Below are positions 34,877-46,627 of a stretch of DNA of 64,000 nucleotides, piece by piece. The DNA lies in contig NC_085885.1 of assembly GCF_035222275.1 (NCBI RefSeq), positions 2,604,001-2,668,000 of the forward strand. Reading direction: 5' to 3'. Every line of letters begins with the position of its first letter. Positions within the stretch are counted from its first letter, which is position 1. This DNA is from Podospora bellae-mahoneyi. Lineage: Eukaryota > Ascomycota > Sordariomycetes > Sordariales > Podosporaceae. The position numbers and the translations under genes are program-made. Under the pieces are notes generated by a model. It saw only the letters and a program-made list of their open reading frames with translations. It had not been told where the DNA came from and ran no database searches.

Positions 34877-37800
34877 ATGGATGCTTTTTGGGAAAATCTC
34901 TCAAATTCCATGACCCTGCAAGACATAGAGTATGTTCTTGAACGTTTTCAAGAGCTCTTCTCTACGAGGCAGCCACACGACTCTCCTAGCATGGCTTATC
35001 TCCTGAGCCAGGAGAGTCTCACATGGCAGTTGCACTTTGCCAAAACTATGGACAGTGCTTCTCTCCAAAAGGCGCTCGAAACAAGCGACGCTGCTCTCTG
35101 CCATTTGCAACTTGATGGTCCCAATAGCCCTGATTCTGACAAGAGCGCGGTCTATGAGAGTGTCACCAACAGTCACTACACTCACTTTTAAGCAACTGGA
35201 AGTTTTGACAGCATCAAAGCTGCCATAGACAACTGCATTGTGGCACTCAACCTTGAGGAGGCCGGAACTGCACGGTGGAGTGCTCTAGCCGTTGCAAAAT
35301 TGAGCATTTACCTGATGGATCGGGTCGTGATGCTCCCTACACAGGAGCACGTTTCCGAAGCCGTGGAATTCTTTCGGAAACATTCTTCTACAGCAAACAA
35401 GCTCAGTCCAACCTATCACGCGCAGTTCCTATCTAGATTCAGCGTGGCTCTGTTCCACAAGTGCATGTTTGTTTCTGACGAGCCTGCCATCATGGAGGAA
35501 GCTCTGAAGCTTGGTTATCGGTCCATCGACATCATTCCGACTGAAGCTGCAACCATGGAATACACAAATTGTGCCGGGATTCTTCAGCAACGCTTCCAAC
35601 AAACCCTTCAGTTCAGTGTACTTGAGCACGCTCTTCAGATCTCCCGGTTAGCTGTGAAACATGAAGCGTCGAAGGACGTTGCGGAGAAGGCTGTGAAGCC
35701 TGACGGCTCTTGGCAACATGCTGGTAACAAATGTCAAAGAGACATTGAAACCAAATCTCGGGAAGTGTTGCAAGCCTTGGAGGAGGCAATCCAGCTGGGT
35801 CGAGAGGCCGTCCGCACTCTGCAGCCAATAGACCCAAGTTCCAATGCACTTCTCAGACACGAAAAGTCCCATACGCTCACTTTGATTGCACCATGGTTCG
35901 CCCTCAAATCGCGTGTAACCGGAGATCTTCGGTGTGGCGAGGAAGGTGTTCGGCTTCTTCAACAGGCCCTGACACTGACCTCGGATGGGCATCCAGCACG
36001 TCACCGAATTCTTACCTACTTGGCTCACATCCTCGCAACTAAACACCAGATCTTGAAAGGCTGTAAGAATAAACGGCAGGCAATGGAAAAGCTGGGCGAA
36101 GCCTTGAGATACGGCCGAGAGGCCGCTGAAGCAACACCGGAACTGGACCCAGCCCGAGGCGAGCGTTATATGAATGTTGGCAAGATGCTTCTGAGCAAAT
36201 GGCTCTTGAATGGAGACGACCAACCCGAAGAAGATGAAATGCTCGTGCTGGAGGCAAGGAAGCACTTTTGCTATGTGGCCAACCTAGCCTCGGTGCCACT
36301 TCTGTTGCGTTTGCCTGCGACAATTCAAGGGGCTCGACTACATCTGGAGAAGGGTGAAGTAACCGAAGCACACCAGCTCTTGCAGACCGGAATCTCCCTC
36401 TTGCCGACCCTTCACCCGCAAATTCTCTCTGCCGAAGACCTCAGGGCTACATTGTCTCAAGTATCCGGCCTCTCTACATTGGCCGCCTCAGTCACCCTAG
36501 AAGCCGACAAAAGCCCCTTCGACGCCTTGATGTTTTTGGAGGCCGGCCGTTGCATCATTTCTGGGCTTTCCATGAGTCTCAAGACAGACATGATTCAGCT
36601 TCAGCAGAGAGACAAGGGGCTTGCTGATAGCTACGAGAATCTGAGAAAGAGGCTGGTTGCAGTCAGTCGACCTTCCCCCAGCGCATTGACCAGACCGCGA
36701 CCTGTCGAAACGCAGCAGGAAGAGCTGCTCCAACAACTTTCACAAATGGAGGGAGAGATACGAAAGTTGAAGGGGTTTGAAACCTTCCAGTTGCCCCTAT
36801 CTGAAGAGATGGTTAAAGAGCTGGCTCAAGAGGGGCCCATTGTGGTTATCAATGTCACATACCGACGAAGCGACGCCATCATCATCACTCTTGATGAGAT
36901 CAAGTCTGTGCAACTCAAACATCTCAAATATGAAGAACTGGACAAGAAGGTTGTTGTCTTTGAGAAGCTTGGAAACGGATCAAGACGCAACGTCGTAGTT
37001 GCAGATGAGTGCGAAGATGAGCCAGGAGACGAGGGTAGTGAAGCACTGTATTGGCTTTGGAATGTCGCAGCACGACCAATTCTGGATGAGTTGAGGGCTC
37101 ATCTGGGGGATTCGAAGCGAGTTTGGTGGATTACCAGCGGACTGGCTGGGAGAGCGCCTCTCCACGCAGCCGGAAGCCATGGCTTTAACTCCACTGAAAA
37201 CACACTTAGCCATGTCATCTCATCCTACATCTCATCACTCAAAGCTCTCCGATACGCGAGGCAGGCTGCCACATCTGTCAACGCACAGCCTAAGAGGAGC
37301 ATGCTTCTGGTGACAATGCAAAAGAACCCTCCGCCGCATTGCAAACTGGATACGAGGCACGAAGAGAATGTGATTCGAATCGTTTTTGGACAGGAAATGC
37401 TACATCTCGAGCATCCAGATCCCGAGCTCGTCCTCAAGGAAATTCCCACCTGCTCTTTTGTCCACTTTGCCTGTCACGGGGCCTCCTTTAGTTCCGACCC
37501 GTCGAGAAGCGGACTTCTTCTGATCAAGGACGGGAAGGCCGCGATGCTCACCGTGGCTCAACTTGAAGAGGTTGATACAGAGCAGGCGGCGGTAGCCTAT
37601 CTGTCTGCATGCTCGACAGCGCAGCAAACAGAAGGCAAGCTGGCCGATGAGGCGATCCACCTCGGAAACACATTCCAAGCTTTGGGCTTTCAGCATGTAA
37701 TTGGGACAATGTGGGGTGCTAATGACAAGGCGGCTGGGGATGTGGCAAAGAGATTTTATGCCAAACTAACCTCGGCGGGTGATATTGGTGTGGCACAGGC

Positions 37801-37894
37801 GTTGCATCAGAGCATGTTGGAGTATCGCAGCGCCACCACGGGCGATGAGAGACATTTGTTGGCTTGGTGTCCATTCATTCATATCGGGGCCTAG
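34877..37894 (+). CDS. TPR-CHAT protease; first part separated by an in-frame stop or a small intron
   Basis: The main frame reaches about 900 codons. The N-terminal two-thirds are helical TPR-like pairs (for example LEEAIQLGREAVRTLQPIDPSS, MEKLGEALRYGREAAEATPELDP). The C-terminal ~300 residues are a CHAT domain (caspase HetF-associated with TPRs, clan CD): VVINVTYRRSDAIIITL, WWITSGLAGRAPLHAAG, the catalytic His in SFVHFACHGASF (His codon 37475-37477), the catalytic Cys in AYLSACSTAQQ (37610-37612), and the closing VIGTMWGANDKAAGDVAKRFY and LAWCPFIHIGA. Both catalytic residues are present. The segment 34877-35188 (MDAFWENLSNSMTLQDIEY...) is in the same frame but ends in TAA at 35189. A 75-nt intron with a weak donor (GTCCCA) would remove it, but is unproven. 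Such proteins act in the cytosol as regulated proteases in cell-death and defence circuits. Confidence 0.85.
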
Positions 37895-38020
37895 GCCTTA
37901 CAATCTGGCGTTCCCACAACCATGTCCTTGCCGACAAGACCACTAGATAGGTGCCTTATATATCTGAGCTATTCCTCCACATACCCTCAAGTCCCGCTCT
38001 CGTCATCCCAACGACCCTAC

Positions 38021-38899
38021 TCAATAATCACTATCATCCTCATCCGGCGACACATCAGACTCACAAGCCCACCCAAAAACAACCCTCTCCCCATCCACAC
38101 TCTTCGCCTCAAAAAGCGCCTCAGCCCCCTGCCCCGTACCCTCCGCCAGCTCAGTCCCAAGGTACACCTCCCTCTCTCCCTCCTCCTCCTCACCCCCCCT
38201 CCCACCAACCCCTTCAACAACCGCCTTCCACCGATTACTAACCCCAACTCCGGCCTCGCACCCCCCAAAAACTCCCTAATCTTCACCTTCCGATAAGCAA
38301 TAGCATATATCCTCTCCCCCTCATTCCTCACCCTAGTCCTCACCCCTTTCCTCACCTCCCTTCCCCCCTTGACCTCAACATCCGTCAACCCAAGCAAATC
38401 TCCCCCAACAGCCCCAACCGGCATCGCAACCCCCCCCTGAACCCCAACCCCCGACCCCCCCTCCTCCCTCTCAACAGTAGCATTCTCAAACGTCCTGAAA
38501 CCAGTTATGAACTGCGGCGACAACCGCCTCACCCGGCAGTTCTTCAACCACCGCTGCATCTCCCCCCCGGTCTCGGGACCAAAAACGATGGACTGGAAGA
38601 GCTCGTCCGGGTTGTTGAGGGAGTAGATCTTGCCCGTCTCGGCCAGGATGCGGAGAATGGTCGACTTGCTGCACGACACAGACAAGGACGCGAACTTGTT
38701 GGCGAGGACGTCGAGGAAGGTTTTAGCTGGCGTCGAGCTCGGCGGAGAAGAGCACGTCGGGTTGGATCGTGAAGGCGGATTCGGGGACAGGGTGATAGGG
38801 TCGCTTGGCGTCTTGGTGGGGTTGGGTGAGGTGGGGGACGAAGCTGGCGAGGGAGATTTGGGAGAGGAGGTAGGGGGAGTTTGTGAGCATGAAGGCCAT
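38021..38899 (-). pseudogene. Gasdermin-like pore-forming gene remnant, looks broken
   Basis: A minus-strand gene remnant tail-to-tail with the CHAT gene (127 bp apart). It starts MAFMLTNSPYLLSQISL. The stretch KSTILRILAETGKIYSL and the strand-turn-strand GERIYAIAYRKVKIREFLG have the feel of the fungal gasdermin-like (RCD-1/HET-Q1) family, as do a Gly/Val-rich beta region and an acidic C-terminal tail. Recognisable stretches lie in more than one frame, so I call it broken, with about two breaks. Family assignment rests on these motifs, on a size of about 290 codons and above all on the neighbouring CHAT gene, since fungal gasdermins commonly sit beside subtilisin- or CHAT-type protease genes. 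Age looks recent, because the coding pattern is still clear. The alternative is an unrelated small fungal protein. Confidence 0.5.
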
Positions 38900-39678
38900 G
38901 GTGGTTGAACTTGTTGGGGGTTGCGGGGGTGTGTGGGCCGGCGTGGGCTCTTTGCGCTGATGAAGAAATATCTATGTTTGAATGATGTGAGTAGTGAATG
39001 ATACTTCTATTGGGGGACTTTATGGTTTACCCGATTGGTGTCAATCAAAGATCTCCCTTGACAGAGTTCGGGTCTATTGCCAGAAGTCTAGATTTCTTGA
39101 GACGCTGGAAATAAGCACGACGGTCGACATGGCTTTGGGCTTGAATTGAGAGACTTGGGTGGTGTAGTTGGGTTGCATTCAGGCATGAGAAGACCAGTTA
39201 CACGAGGGCGAGTATTGCTTTGTCCAATTACACAATCAATTCAAGATGCTTGTTCAAATCTCTCTGCCCAATTCGGGTCGAATGTGGTGCCACACGAGGA
39301 GTCCCTTAGCCTTACACAGTCATGACATCGAGAAGCACCGGAGTCATGAAATTGGGATGCCATTCCCGCTGTCAAAACTTAAATTCTGTTCTCGAAATGA
39401 GACAGTGGTATTAGCTTGTCTTGATCCTCGGCTCACAATTCGTACAGGTAGTCTTGATACAACGCTTCAAGTATCATACTTTGATCAAGGAGTCGATGTG
39501 ATGGTTCATACCGTTTCGATACCTTTTCTAAGCTATATTCTGGAAACAAACCTTCCCCTAATCTATGATACATATTACAGACAAATACCACCAAGTCCCA
39601 TTGTAGTCATGTACTCTATACCCCCTATATACCCACCCATCTAAACCCTCACATCTATCATCATACAAATGACCCCCT
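38900..39678. other. Gene-free stretch between the gasdermin-like remnant and ALG9
   Basis: Upstream of the remnant and downstream of ALG9. A plus-strand open frame (39246-39644) has no family resemblance and is probably chance. Confidence 0.4.
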
Positions 39679-41640
39679 TTACCTCCTCTGCTTCAGCAAA
39701 CAATGCCTCCCCCACTTCCTCCTAAACCCCTCAGGAATAATCTCCCAATCAGGCACCCAAACCGCCCTCGCCAAAAACGGTGTGCTCTCCGCATCCAAGA
39801 AAGGAAGACACTTGACCTCCTCCCACCGATCCACATTCTTCGCATAGTCCGGCTCATTTGGCGGAAGCTCCACATCCCCCCTCTCCGGGAACTGCGTGTC
39901 CACCATGAAAACACACATCCTCAAGTCGACATACTTGCCCATGTCCTCCTCGTTCTTGTTGTTCAACCCGATGGTAGGCAGCCAAGTCCCGCCAAAGAAG
40001 CCAAACCCAGTCGTGGCCTCGCTAAACTCTCCAGGAAGCAAGCCACGGAACTCGGAACGGACAAATTTGGCGTGCATATCCTTGGGAAGGAAGTACGAAG
40101 TAGGGAAGCGGTACCAATCCTTGCCAAAGCAGACTGTGTCGCCCCGTCCGCCGACCTCAAAGAGCGGATCGTAGAGGGACAATGGGGCATGGTAGGCAGT
40201 GTACATGCCACCAATGCGGGCAAGACCGACAATAGCTGACGCCACGAGCCCAAGGCTGACCACAGCCAGCTTGAGCTTGGCAGGGATCTTTCCCACGAGC
40301 GTCCTGGGGCTTGCGTTACCAAAGAAGGTGAGGAAACTGTGGAAGGCCAGGGCAGCGTTGAGAGCCAGGAAAGGGTATACAGGGTACATGAAGCGCTCTT
40401 CCTTGTGGGGCTGAAGGGTAAAGATGCCCAGCCACATGTAAAAGGGCGTCAAAAAGACAAAGGTACGAAGCCCAGACTGGAAAGTCTCTCCTGTTGAGCG
40501 CATGAAGAGCTTCTGCAAGAGGAACAGCGGTAGAGAAACCAGCGCAAGGATGAACCAGATGTTGAAGTTGAGCAGCAGGTTCTTGAAGTAAAAGGTCCAG
40601 GGCTCGGTGCCGTAGAGGTCGGGGCCGCCGGTCTCGGAGAAGATGTTGTACTTGATGATGTTCCACGAGACAAGTTCAAACCTTCTGTAGAAAAAGGTGT
40701 TGATAGAAGCGTCAAGGCCCTATTGGCTAGTTAGCGTTGGCGTTTGACCCAGGCGGGTCATGAAAACTTACAACTAGAAGAACTCCGGCCATAACACCAC
40801 GAAAAACGCGAAGCGCAGACTCAAACATACGATCCTGGTCACTGACAGCAGCAAAGAAGATCTCCTCCGCAACGAATGGCGCGCAAAGAGCCGCGGCAAA
40901 CGGCCAGCCAAGAACGCCTCCTACGGCGAACCAGAACATGCCCATCGCTGTCTTGATCCCACCGCGCCAGTTCATGAAGGCGGCCGCGCCAAGACAGGAC
41001 ATGTACATGGCAAAGCTTGAGGGAAGATAGGCTGTGCTCGCGTGGAAATTTCCGGGGCTGAAGATGGTGGCTATTATGAAGAAGATTCCAACACGGGGGC
41101 TCAGGGCTAGGCAAATGGAGCGCCACATCAAGGTCTGGCAGAATGCGCACCCCACGGCGAATGCATAGCGGAGGAAGTAGAACTCGGCCACCTTGTTAGA
41201 GTGAGGCAATAGACGGCGAATATTGGCAACAATGGCGTGGATAGCAATGTAGAACCAGCTCCTGATGCTGAACTCGGGGGAGTATTCCCAGGTCTGAAGA
41301 CCGTAGCCATGGCTGAGGTAGTGGGTAGGTTCCCAGTAGTTGAACGTCTCGTCGCAATCTTGGATCGGGGAGAAGAGAGCTGCTACGGCATTGGCGGCTA
41401 GGAAGAAGTAAAAGGCAGAGATGGGTTGGATCGCGAAGGCATCTTTGATAGCCCTGGCCGAGAAGCGCATGTCAGCTCAACATTCCCAAGTATGTATTCG
41501 CGGGGCACCCGGCTGGGATATGACGTGGGTAGCAGAGAAACTCACTGTTTCCTGGCGTGTTTTGCTGATGGATGTACGAATTCTCTCTTCTCCTGGCTGG
41601 GGGCAGGCTTGGGAGCTGCTGGTTTGGCTTTGGGAGCCAT
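39679..41640 (-). CDS. ALG9: ALG9 alpha-1,2-mannosyltransferase, three exons
   Basis: Model complement(join(39679..40719,40772..41453,41546..41640)), 605 aa; phases agree throughout. Exon 1 begins MAPKAKPAAPKPAPSQEK. ALG9 is a multi-membrane-span GT22 enzyme of the ER that adds the seventh and ninth mannoses to the lipid-linked N-glycan precursor from dolichol-phosphate mannose. Signatures are the lumenal acidic loop DCDETFNYWEPTHYLSHGYGLQTWEYSPEF, TAYLPSSFAMYMSCLG, NTFFYRRFELVSWNIIKYNIFS and LQPHKEERFMYPVYPFLALNAA. The short basic N-terminus is cytosolic. It is divergent from NAF1. Confidence 0.95.
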
Positions 41641-42212
41641 TGTGATGTTTTGGACCCTATTCCGGGGCTGCAGGAGGAAAGTGATTGCATTCAGCTGCCA
41701 CTTTTTTGCTGGAGCTGAAGAACACACACAGACGTCAGCTCTCCAGCGGCTTCGATGTCCCCAAGCCAAGACGTGCTGGCAGTCAACGCCGCTAACCGCC
41801 TCATGTAAGGCGCCATTAAGCGAGCGATCCACTTCCCGAAGAGAGTCCGTGCGCGTTACTTGCCGGCGTTCTCTGAACTTTTTTGGATCCAGACTTTTTT
41901 GCGTGGCCATCAGAGAACCTTTGCGACTTCATCAGAGGTTTTGAGCAGTCTTTTCTCTGGTCGGAATAGGATATTTGGTTCATCTCTTCTTTTTTTTTTC
42001 TATCTTGTCAGATCAGACTCTTTTCACGTCGAAATATCTCCTCTCTCTGCCATCTCGATATCATCGCCCTCACGACTTTCTTATCGCACCTGAGTCGCCT
42101 TATCGAGTATTGATCGATCGGAAAGCCTGTGAAGCTACTTCACCCCGAACTACAGCACCCTATATACTTCCCCCCTCTTTTCACCACATTTTCCATTCAG
42201 GGAGTACAAAGC
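41641..42212. promoter_or_regulatory. Divergent promoter region ALG9 / NAF1
   Basis: 572 bp between start codons, pyrimidine-rich near 41970-42060. A CAG at 42198-42200 after a T/C-rich tract could be the acceptor of a 5'-UTR intron of NAF1. No other feature is seen. Confidence 0.45.
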
Positions 42213-44459
42213 ATGGAAGGGTCCTCTATGCAGATCCCCGGCCTCAATCTTGGCCAGGGGCAAGCTGAAGAGAAGCCAGCCAGTGAGGTGACCCAAAACA
42301 CTCCTATCGTTGTAAGTTTTGCTCTTCAGACTTTCACAGTACAATTGGCTGATGTTGCTCTGCAGTCGGAAAAGCAGCAGGAGAATCTATCTCCAGTGGT
42401 TGAGGCCTCTGCTCGCCCGGATGAGGGCATGGATCTCGATGTCCAAGAACCTGTCATCACCAACCAACCAGAAACCAGCACAAAAGGAGTGGTGTCTGTT
42501 GATGTTCAAATGAAGGCCACAGATCTTGATGTCCCAGGCAGCCCAGACGTTACTGACGCGCTTGAGGCTGCTCTTGCTGCCGAGAATGATGTCAAAGACA
42601 TGGTGGCTAAAGCCCAGGAATCTGTTACTGCTCCAGCGACTGTCACTACAACGGAGAGCAATGTCAATGTCAACGACACAGTCAGGGCTACAACACAGGA
42701 GACTGATATTACAGAGACCATCAGAAATACGACAAACGAGACTCCCGTCCAAGATGGAGAGCAAGAGGAGGGCGAGCATCCAGAGTGGGAGATTGACTCT
42801 TCACCCTATGAGTCCTCAAGCTCCGATTCTTCAGATGATGACTCAGATGATGAAGACTATCCAATTCTCGGCGTCGAGGAAACCGCCCGGATGTTGATGG
42901 CTCTCGAGCATGATGGTGATGTGAACGGGTCTCGAGGCGTTACAGAGCCAATCCGATCCAAAAACGAGAAGCCTGAAGAGGTGATCCCCAAGCCTGATGT
43001 TCAAATTCTCCCCGAGGATAAGATTGAGCTTTTGGGTCAGATTCAGTTCATTGTCGAGACCAATCTTGTCATCCAATCCTGCAAGTCCGCTGCAGAGCAG
43101 GTTCTAGACACCGGCACTGTACTGTGCAAGGAAGACCGCACCGTCATTGGTGCCCTGGCTGATGTGTTAGGCAACGTCAGAGATCCCAAGTATACGGTGG
43201 GCTTCGCCAACGAAGAGGAGATCAAAGAGCTTGGGCTGGAAGTTGGAATGCCCATCTTCTTCTCAACGAGGCATGCCAACTCTGTTTTCACCAAGCCGCT
43301 TATGCAAGCGAAGTACACGGATGCGAGCAACGTGCACGATGAAGAGCTTGCTCCTGAAGAGATGGAGTTCTCCGACGACGAGAAGGAACAAGAGTACAAG
43401 CGGAACAATAAGCTGCAGAAGCGAACGAACCGCGAGAAAAAGCTCGGGATTGAACCAGGAACTGGTCGCGGTGGCGGTCACGGCGGAAAGTGTGGTGGTC
43501 GAGGCGGAGGTTCAGGCTGGGGCGCCCAACATGCTCCTAGCTCCTCCGTTGCGACAACAGCTACGCTCGATTATGATGACGACGATGGGCCTTACCGTCC
43601 ATTGGCCAGACCCCCTGGATTTGGTTTACCTCCCAGGCCCCCGAGTCCGGCTCGCGACCAGCTGAACTTCAATCAGCATGGTGGTTTCGACAATCGAGGC
43701 CGTGACGATAATCGTGGTCATGATGGCTTCCGTGATCGAGGAAACAGCCGTGGCAGGGGCGGCTTCAGAGGCAATTTCCGCGGTCGCGACAACGAAGGGG
43801 GTCCTCGCGGCTTTGGTCATGGGAGACATTCGTCTGTCTCGACTGATGTCTCCACCGCAACATCCGCAACTCTGCCAGCTTTCTCCGCCAGCGGCAGCCC
43901 TTCTCCCTACAGCTTACATGTCCGCCCTCCATTCCCACCCGTTCCAGCTCCTACCCAAGGCGCCTGGCCCGGCATGCCAGCTATTCCTTTCCCCCCTCCG
44001 CCGCACGGTTATTCAGCTGCTCAGCAGGCACCACGTCCACCCATTCCCGGACAGCCGCAGCCTCCTACGGGTGGGTTCACGTTTAACTATCCCGCCTGGC
44101 CGCAGGCTCAAACCCAGGCCCAGGGACAGGGGTACGGTTATGCTCCAGCGGCTCCGTCCCCAACCCCTCCCCAACAGCAGACTGGGTACACCCAGCCGCC
44201 GAACTGGGCCGGCGCAGCTGCGATTCTCCATAATTTGGCGCAGGGTGCCTACGGGCAGCAGCCTCAGCAACAGGCTCAGCAACAGGCTCCGCAGCAGGTT
44301 CATCAGAGCTATCAAGGTCAATCTGCTTATTATCCCCAGCAGGGCTACCAAAGTCAAGCTGGTCACCAGGCCCAGCAGAATGGAGGTCAGCAGCAGGCTC
44401 AGACGCAAGCTCAGCAGCAAGCTCCGCAACAGCAACAGAATCAGTACTGGCAGCATTAG
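42213..44459 (+). CDS. NAF1: H/ACA snoRNP assembly factor NAF1
   Basis: Model join(42213..42311,42366..44459), 730 aa, from MEGSSMQIPGLNLGQGQ. The intron 42312-42365 is 54 nt (GTAAGT...CTGCAG), a multiple of three without a stop, so retention would only add 18 residues. NAF1 brings Cbf5 to nascent H/ACA RNA and is later replaced by Gar1. After an acidic Ser/Asp region (YESSSSDSSDDDSDDEDYP), the core domain at about residues 248-380 reads EDKIELLGQIQFIVETNLVIQS, DTGTVLCKEDRTVIGALADVLG, DPKYTVGF and PIFFSTRHANSVFT. An RGG-type stretch and a long Pro/Gln-rich tail follow, as in other NAF1 proteins. It is nuclear. Confidence 0.93.
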   Translation: MEGSSMQIPGLNLGQGQAEEKPASEVTQNTPIVVSFALQTFTVQLADVALQSEKQQENLSPVVEASARPDEGMDLDVQEPVITNQPETSTKGVVSVDVQMKATDLDVPGSPDVTDALEAALAAENDVKDMVAKAQESVTAPATVTTTESNVNVNDTVRATTQETDITETIRNTTNETPVQDGEQEEGEHPEWEIDSSPYESSSSDSSDDDSDDEDYPILGVEETARMLMALEHDGDVNGSRGVTEPIRSKNEKPEEVIPKPDVQILPEDKIELLGQIQFIVETNLVIQSCKSAAEQVLDTGTVLCKEDRTVIGALADVLGNVRDPKYTVGFANEEEIKELGLEVGMPIFFSTRHANSVFTKPLMQAKYTDASNVHDEELAPEEMEFSDDEKEQEYKRNNKLQKRTNREKKLGIEPGTGRGGGHGGKCGGRGGGSGWGAQHAPSSSVATTATLDYDDDDGPYRPLARPPGFGLPPRPPSPARDQLNFNQHGGFDNRGRDDNRGHDGFRDRGNSRGRGGFRGNFRGRDNEGGPRGFGHGRHSSVSTDVSTATSATLPAFSASGSPSPYSLHVRPPFPPVPAPTQGAWPGMPAIPFPPPPHGYSAAQQAPRPPIPGQPQPPTGGFTFNYPAWPQAQTQAQGQGYGYAPAAPSPTPPQQQTGYTQPPNWAGAAAILHNLAQGAYGQQPQQQAQQQAPQQVHQSYQGQSAYYPQQGYQSQAGHQAQQNGGQQQAQTQAQQQAPQQQQNQYWQH

Positions 44460-46576
44460 GTACGTGCCATTCACTATGCTAGGCTTCTGAGCGAGCAAAA
44501 CGCGGCCAACGGCCAGCAAGGCTCGACTGACAGTCAGGAAGGATCGGCGAACGACCGATCCGAGTCTCGACGTGACGTCTAACTGATCGAACGACCGCCT
44601 CCTTTGTTGGTTGTCGAGGGGTAGGACGTGGTATAGAGGTTGGCTCATCGTCTTTGAGCAAGTGCTCCACGACAAAATATGGGTTTCTCTTTGGAACTCG
44701 GCGGAGCGATTGCCGACTTACACCAATAGTCGACTTTTGCTCAAGTTATGAGCGCGTGTGGAACGCACAAGATGGACCTGGCGGATGAGTCGTCTACCAT
44801 GGGGGTTTTTTTTTCCCAGCATTTTTTTATTGCTAGACTCGGGAATTTCGAGCCATAGGGATACCACCCATCGAGTGGTTAGTGTGTACAGCAGAGGAGG
44901 AGGGGGAGGATTGCTTGTTTGCATAGTGTAGCAAGGATGGATGGGCGGATGAGCCGGGTGCATCATGGTGTTTCGGTTCAGCAAAAAGGCACTGTCTATG
45001 GGATGTAGGACTACTTGTTATAATGATACCAGCACAGAGGTAGACAAAATGAAGAGTACTGTAAAACAAACCAGACCGTCTCGTAAAGGTTGATGGATTA
45101 GTGGATTGGAGATCAGGTCGCGAGCAGTTTCGGGACGGTAGCGTATTGCTTCGCCGCTGAGGGTGGCAAGCTGGAGGTGAAATACACCGAGCTTGATGCT
45201 CCCGTGACAGTTGCATTTTGTTTTACGCCGTGATGGCTTTGCGGCGAGGCATAGAGGCGTGGAAAGGAGTTGGGTTTGCCGTGATTCCCCGTTTCAGCGT
45301 CATGGATCACCTCGGTATGGTTTACAATTCGGATCAGATGTTGATCACTTGGCTTATTGGTGCATAATATTGATGTGGGTAGTTGTTCAAAATTCCAGGG
45401 TTATGCCCATCGTTGACGATGCATAATTCTCATGTGGGGAGTTCCAATATCTTGGACATTCAAGCATCGGAATAACCGTCAATGAAAGGAAGATCAACCA
45501 TAGCAAACCTTGATGAACCATCGAAGCGTTGTGATCTCATCGCGTTGATGCATTTTCTCAAGACAGATATCGCCATTGATGGTAACAGCTTCAACACCAA
45601 CCCCATGCTGTTCGGATCTCGGAATGGCGTCACCTTGCAATCTTATCTCATCTTCCCCACGGCTTTACCGCCCTACAAATGGAGAAAGACAAGGCCCTCA
45701 CGGTCGCAGGTCGCCGACCCGGCCGGTGCTCTCGGGCTCGGCGGCCGAGACAAAAGAAACGGGGGGACCCTGAAAGTGCTCCGCTGATCGCGCGTGGAGA
45801 AAGAGGATTGAACGGCGCGGAAAAGGGTGAAACGTTAGCGGCCGGCCCACACCAACAGTCCACTATCAACGACCACCACCCATCAAAAATTCCGAGATGG
45901 GAATTGAATTCTGATAAGAGAACCACAACAGGAGACAAGATCGCGGCACAGTCTGGAGGGAAGCCAGTGCGGAAGAATTTTTTTTTTCTTTTTTTTTTTA
46001 AACAAAAGGTCAAGTTCTTGTTGCCCTTAAGGATCAAAGTGATCAACTTGCAGGTGGTTATGTAAAATTGTGCATATGAGGAGGGAAATGGTTGATCAAT
46101 TGCCTAGAATGAGGGGGTGCATGAGGCCCGTTGTTATGTAGTAATATATTAGGGGTGTTGGTTAGCAGTGGTGGGTTGGTTTGCGGCGTAGAACGGAGTG
46201 AATAATTTCTTGGGTGTTTGGTGAGGCGTAAAAGGGTCAGCAGCAGGAAGAAAGCTGAGAATAGAAATTCCGATGGTGCTTGGGACCTGATGGACTGGAG
46301 AGGAAACTCAGCCACGGGAATTTGGTGAGAAGATGGACAGAGAGGGCGACGAGAGAGAGAAAGGTCAAAAGTGGTGATCCAACAGCAGACAGGCGCTGCA
46401 TTCTCACCTTCACCGTCTGCTTGGCCTGCGTGTGACGAGCGAGTCGCCTGTGCTGCCCTCACCCACCCAGTTGTGTGTTTAGAATGCAAACACCCATCGG
46501 GATCTCGCATGGGCGGCAGGATGGTGGCAGCAACAGCAGCAGCAGCGCAACACGTGGTGGGTAAAACCGAAACAAC

Positions 46577-46627
<51 letters not shown>

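Noticed and set aside
34506-34904. Minus-strand frame between the caspase-like and CHAT genes
   Set aside because: Overlaps the start of the CHAT gene and has no recognisable motif; probably chance.
31413-38899. An NLR (NACHT or NB-ARC) receptor as part of the death cluster
   Set aside because: I looked for Walker A/B motifs and WD or ankyrin repeats in this interval and saw none; the CHAT protein's TPRs are the only sensor-like repeats.
39246-39644. Plus-strand frame of 132 codons
   Set aside because: No domain or coding signal; it lies in AT-rich 3' flank of ALG9.
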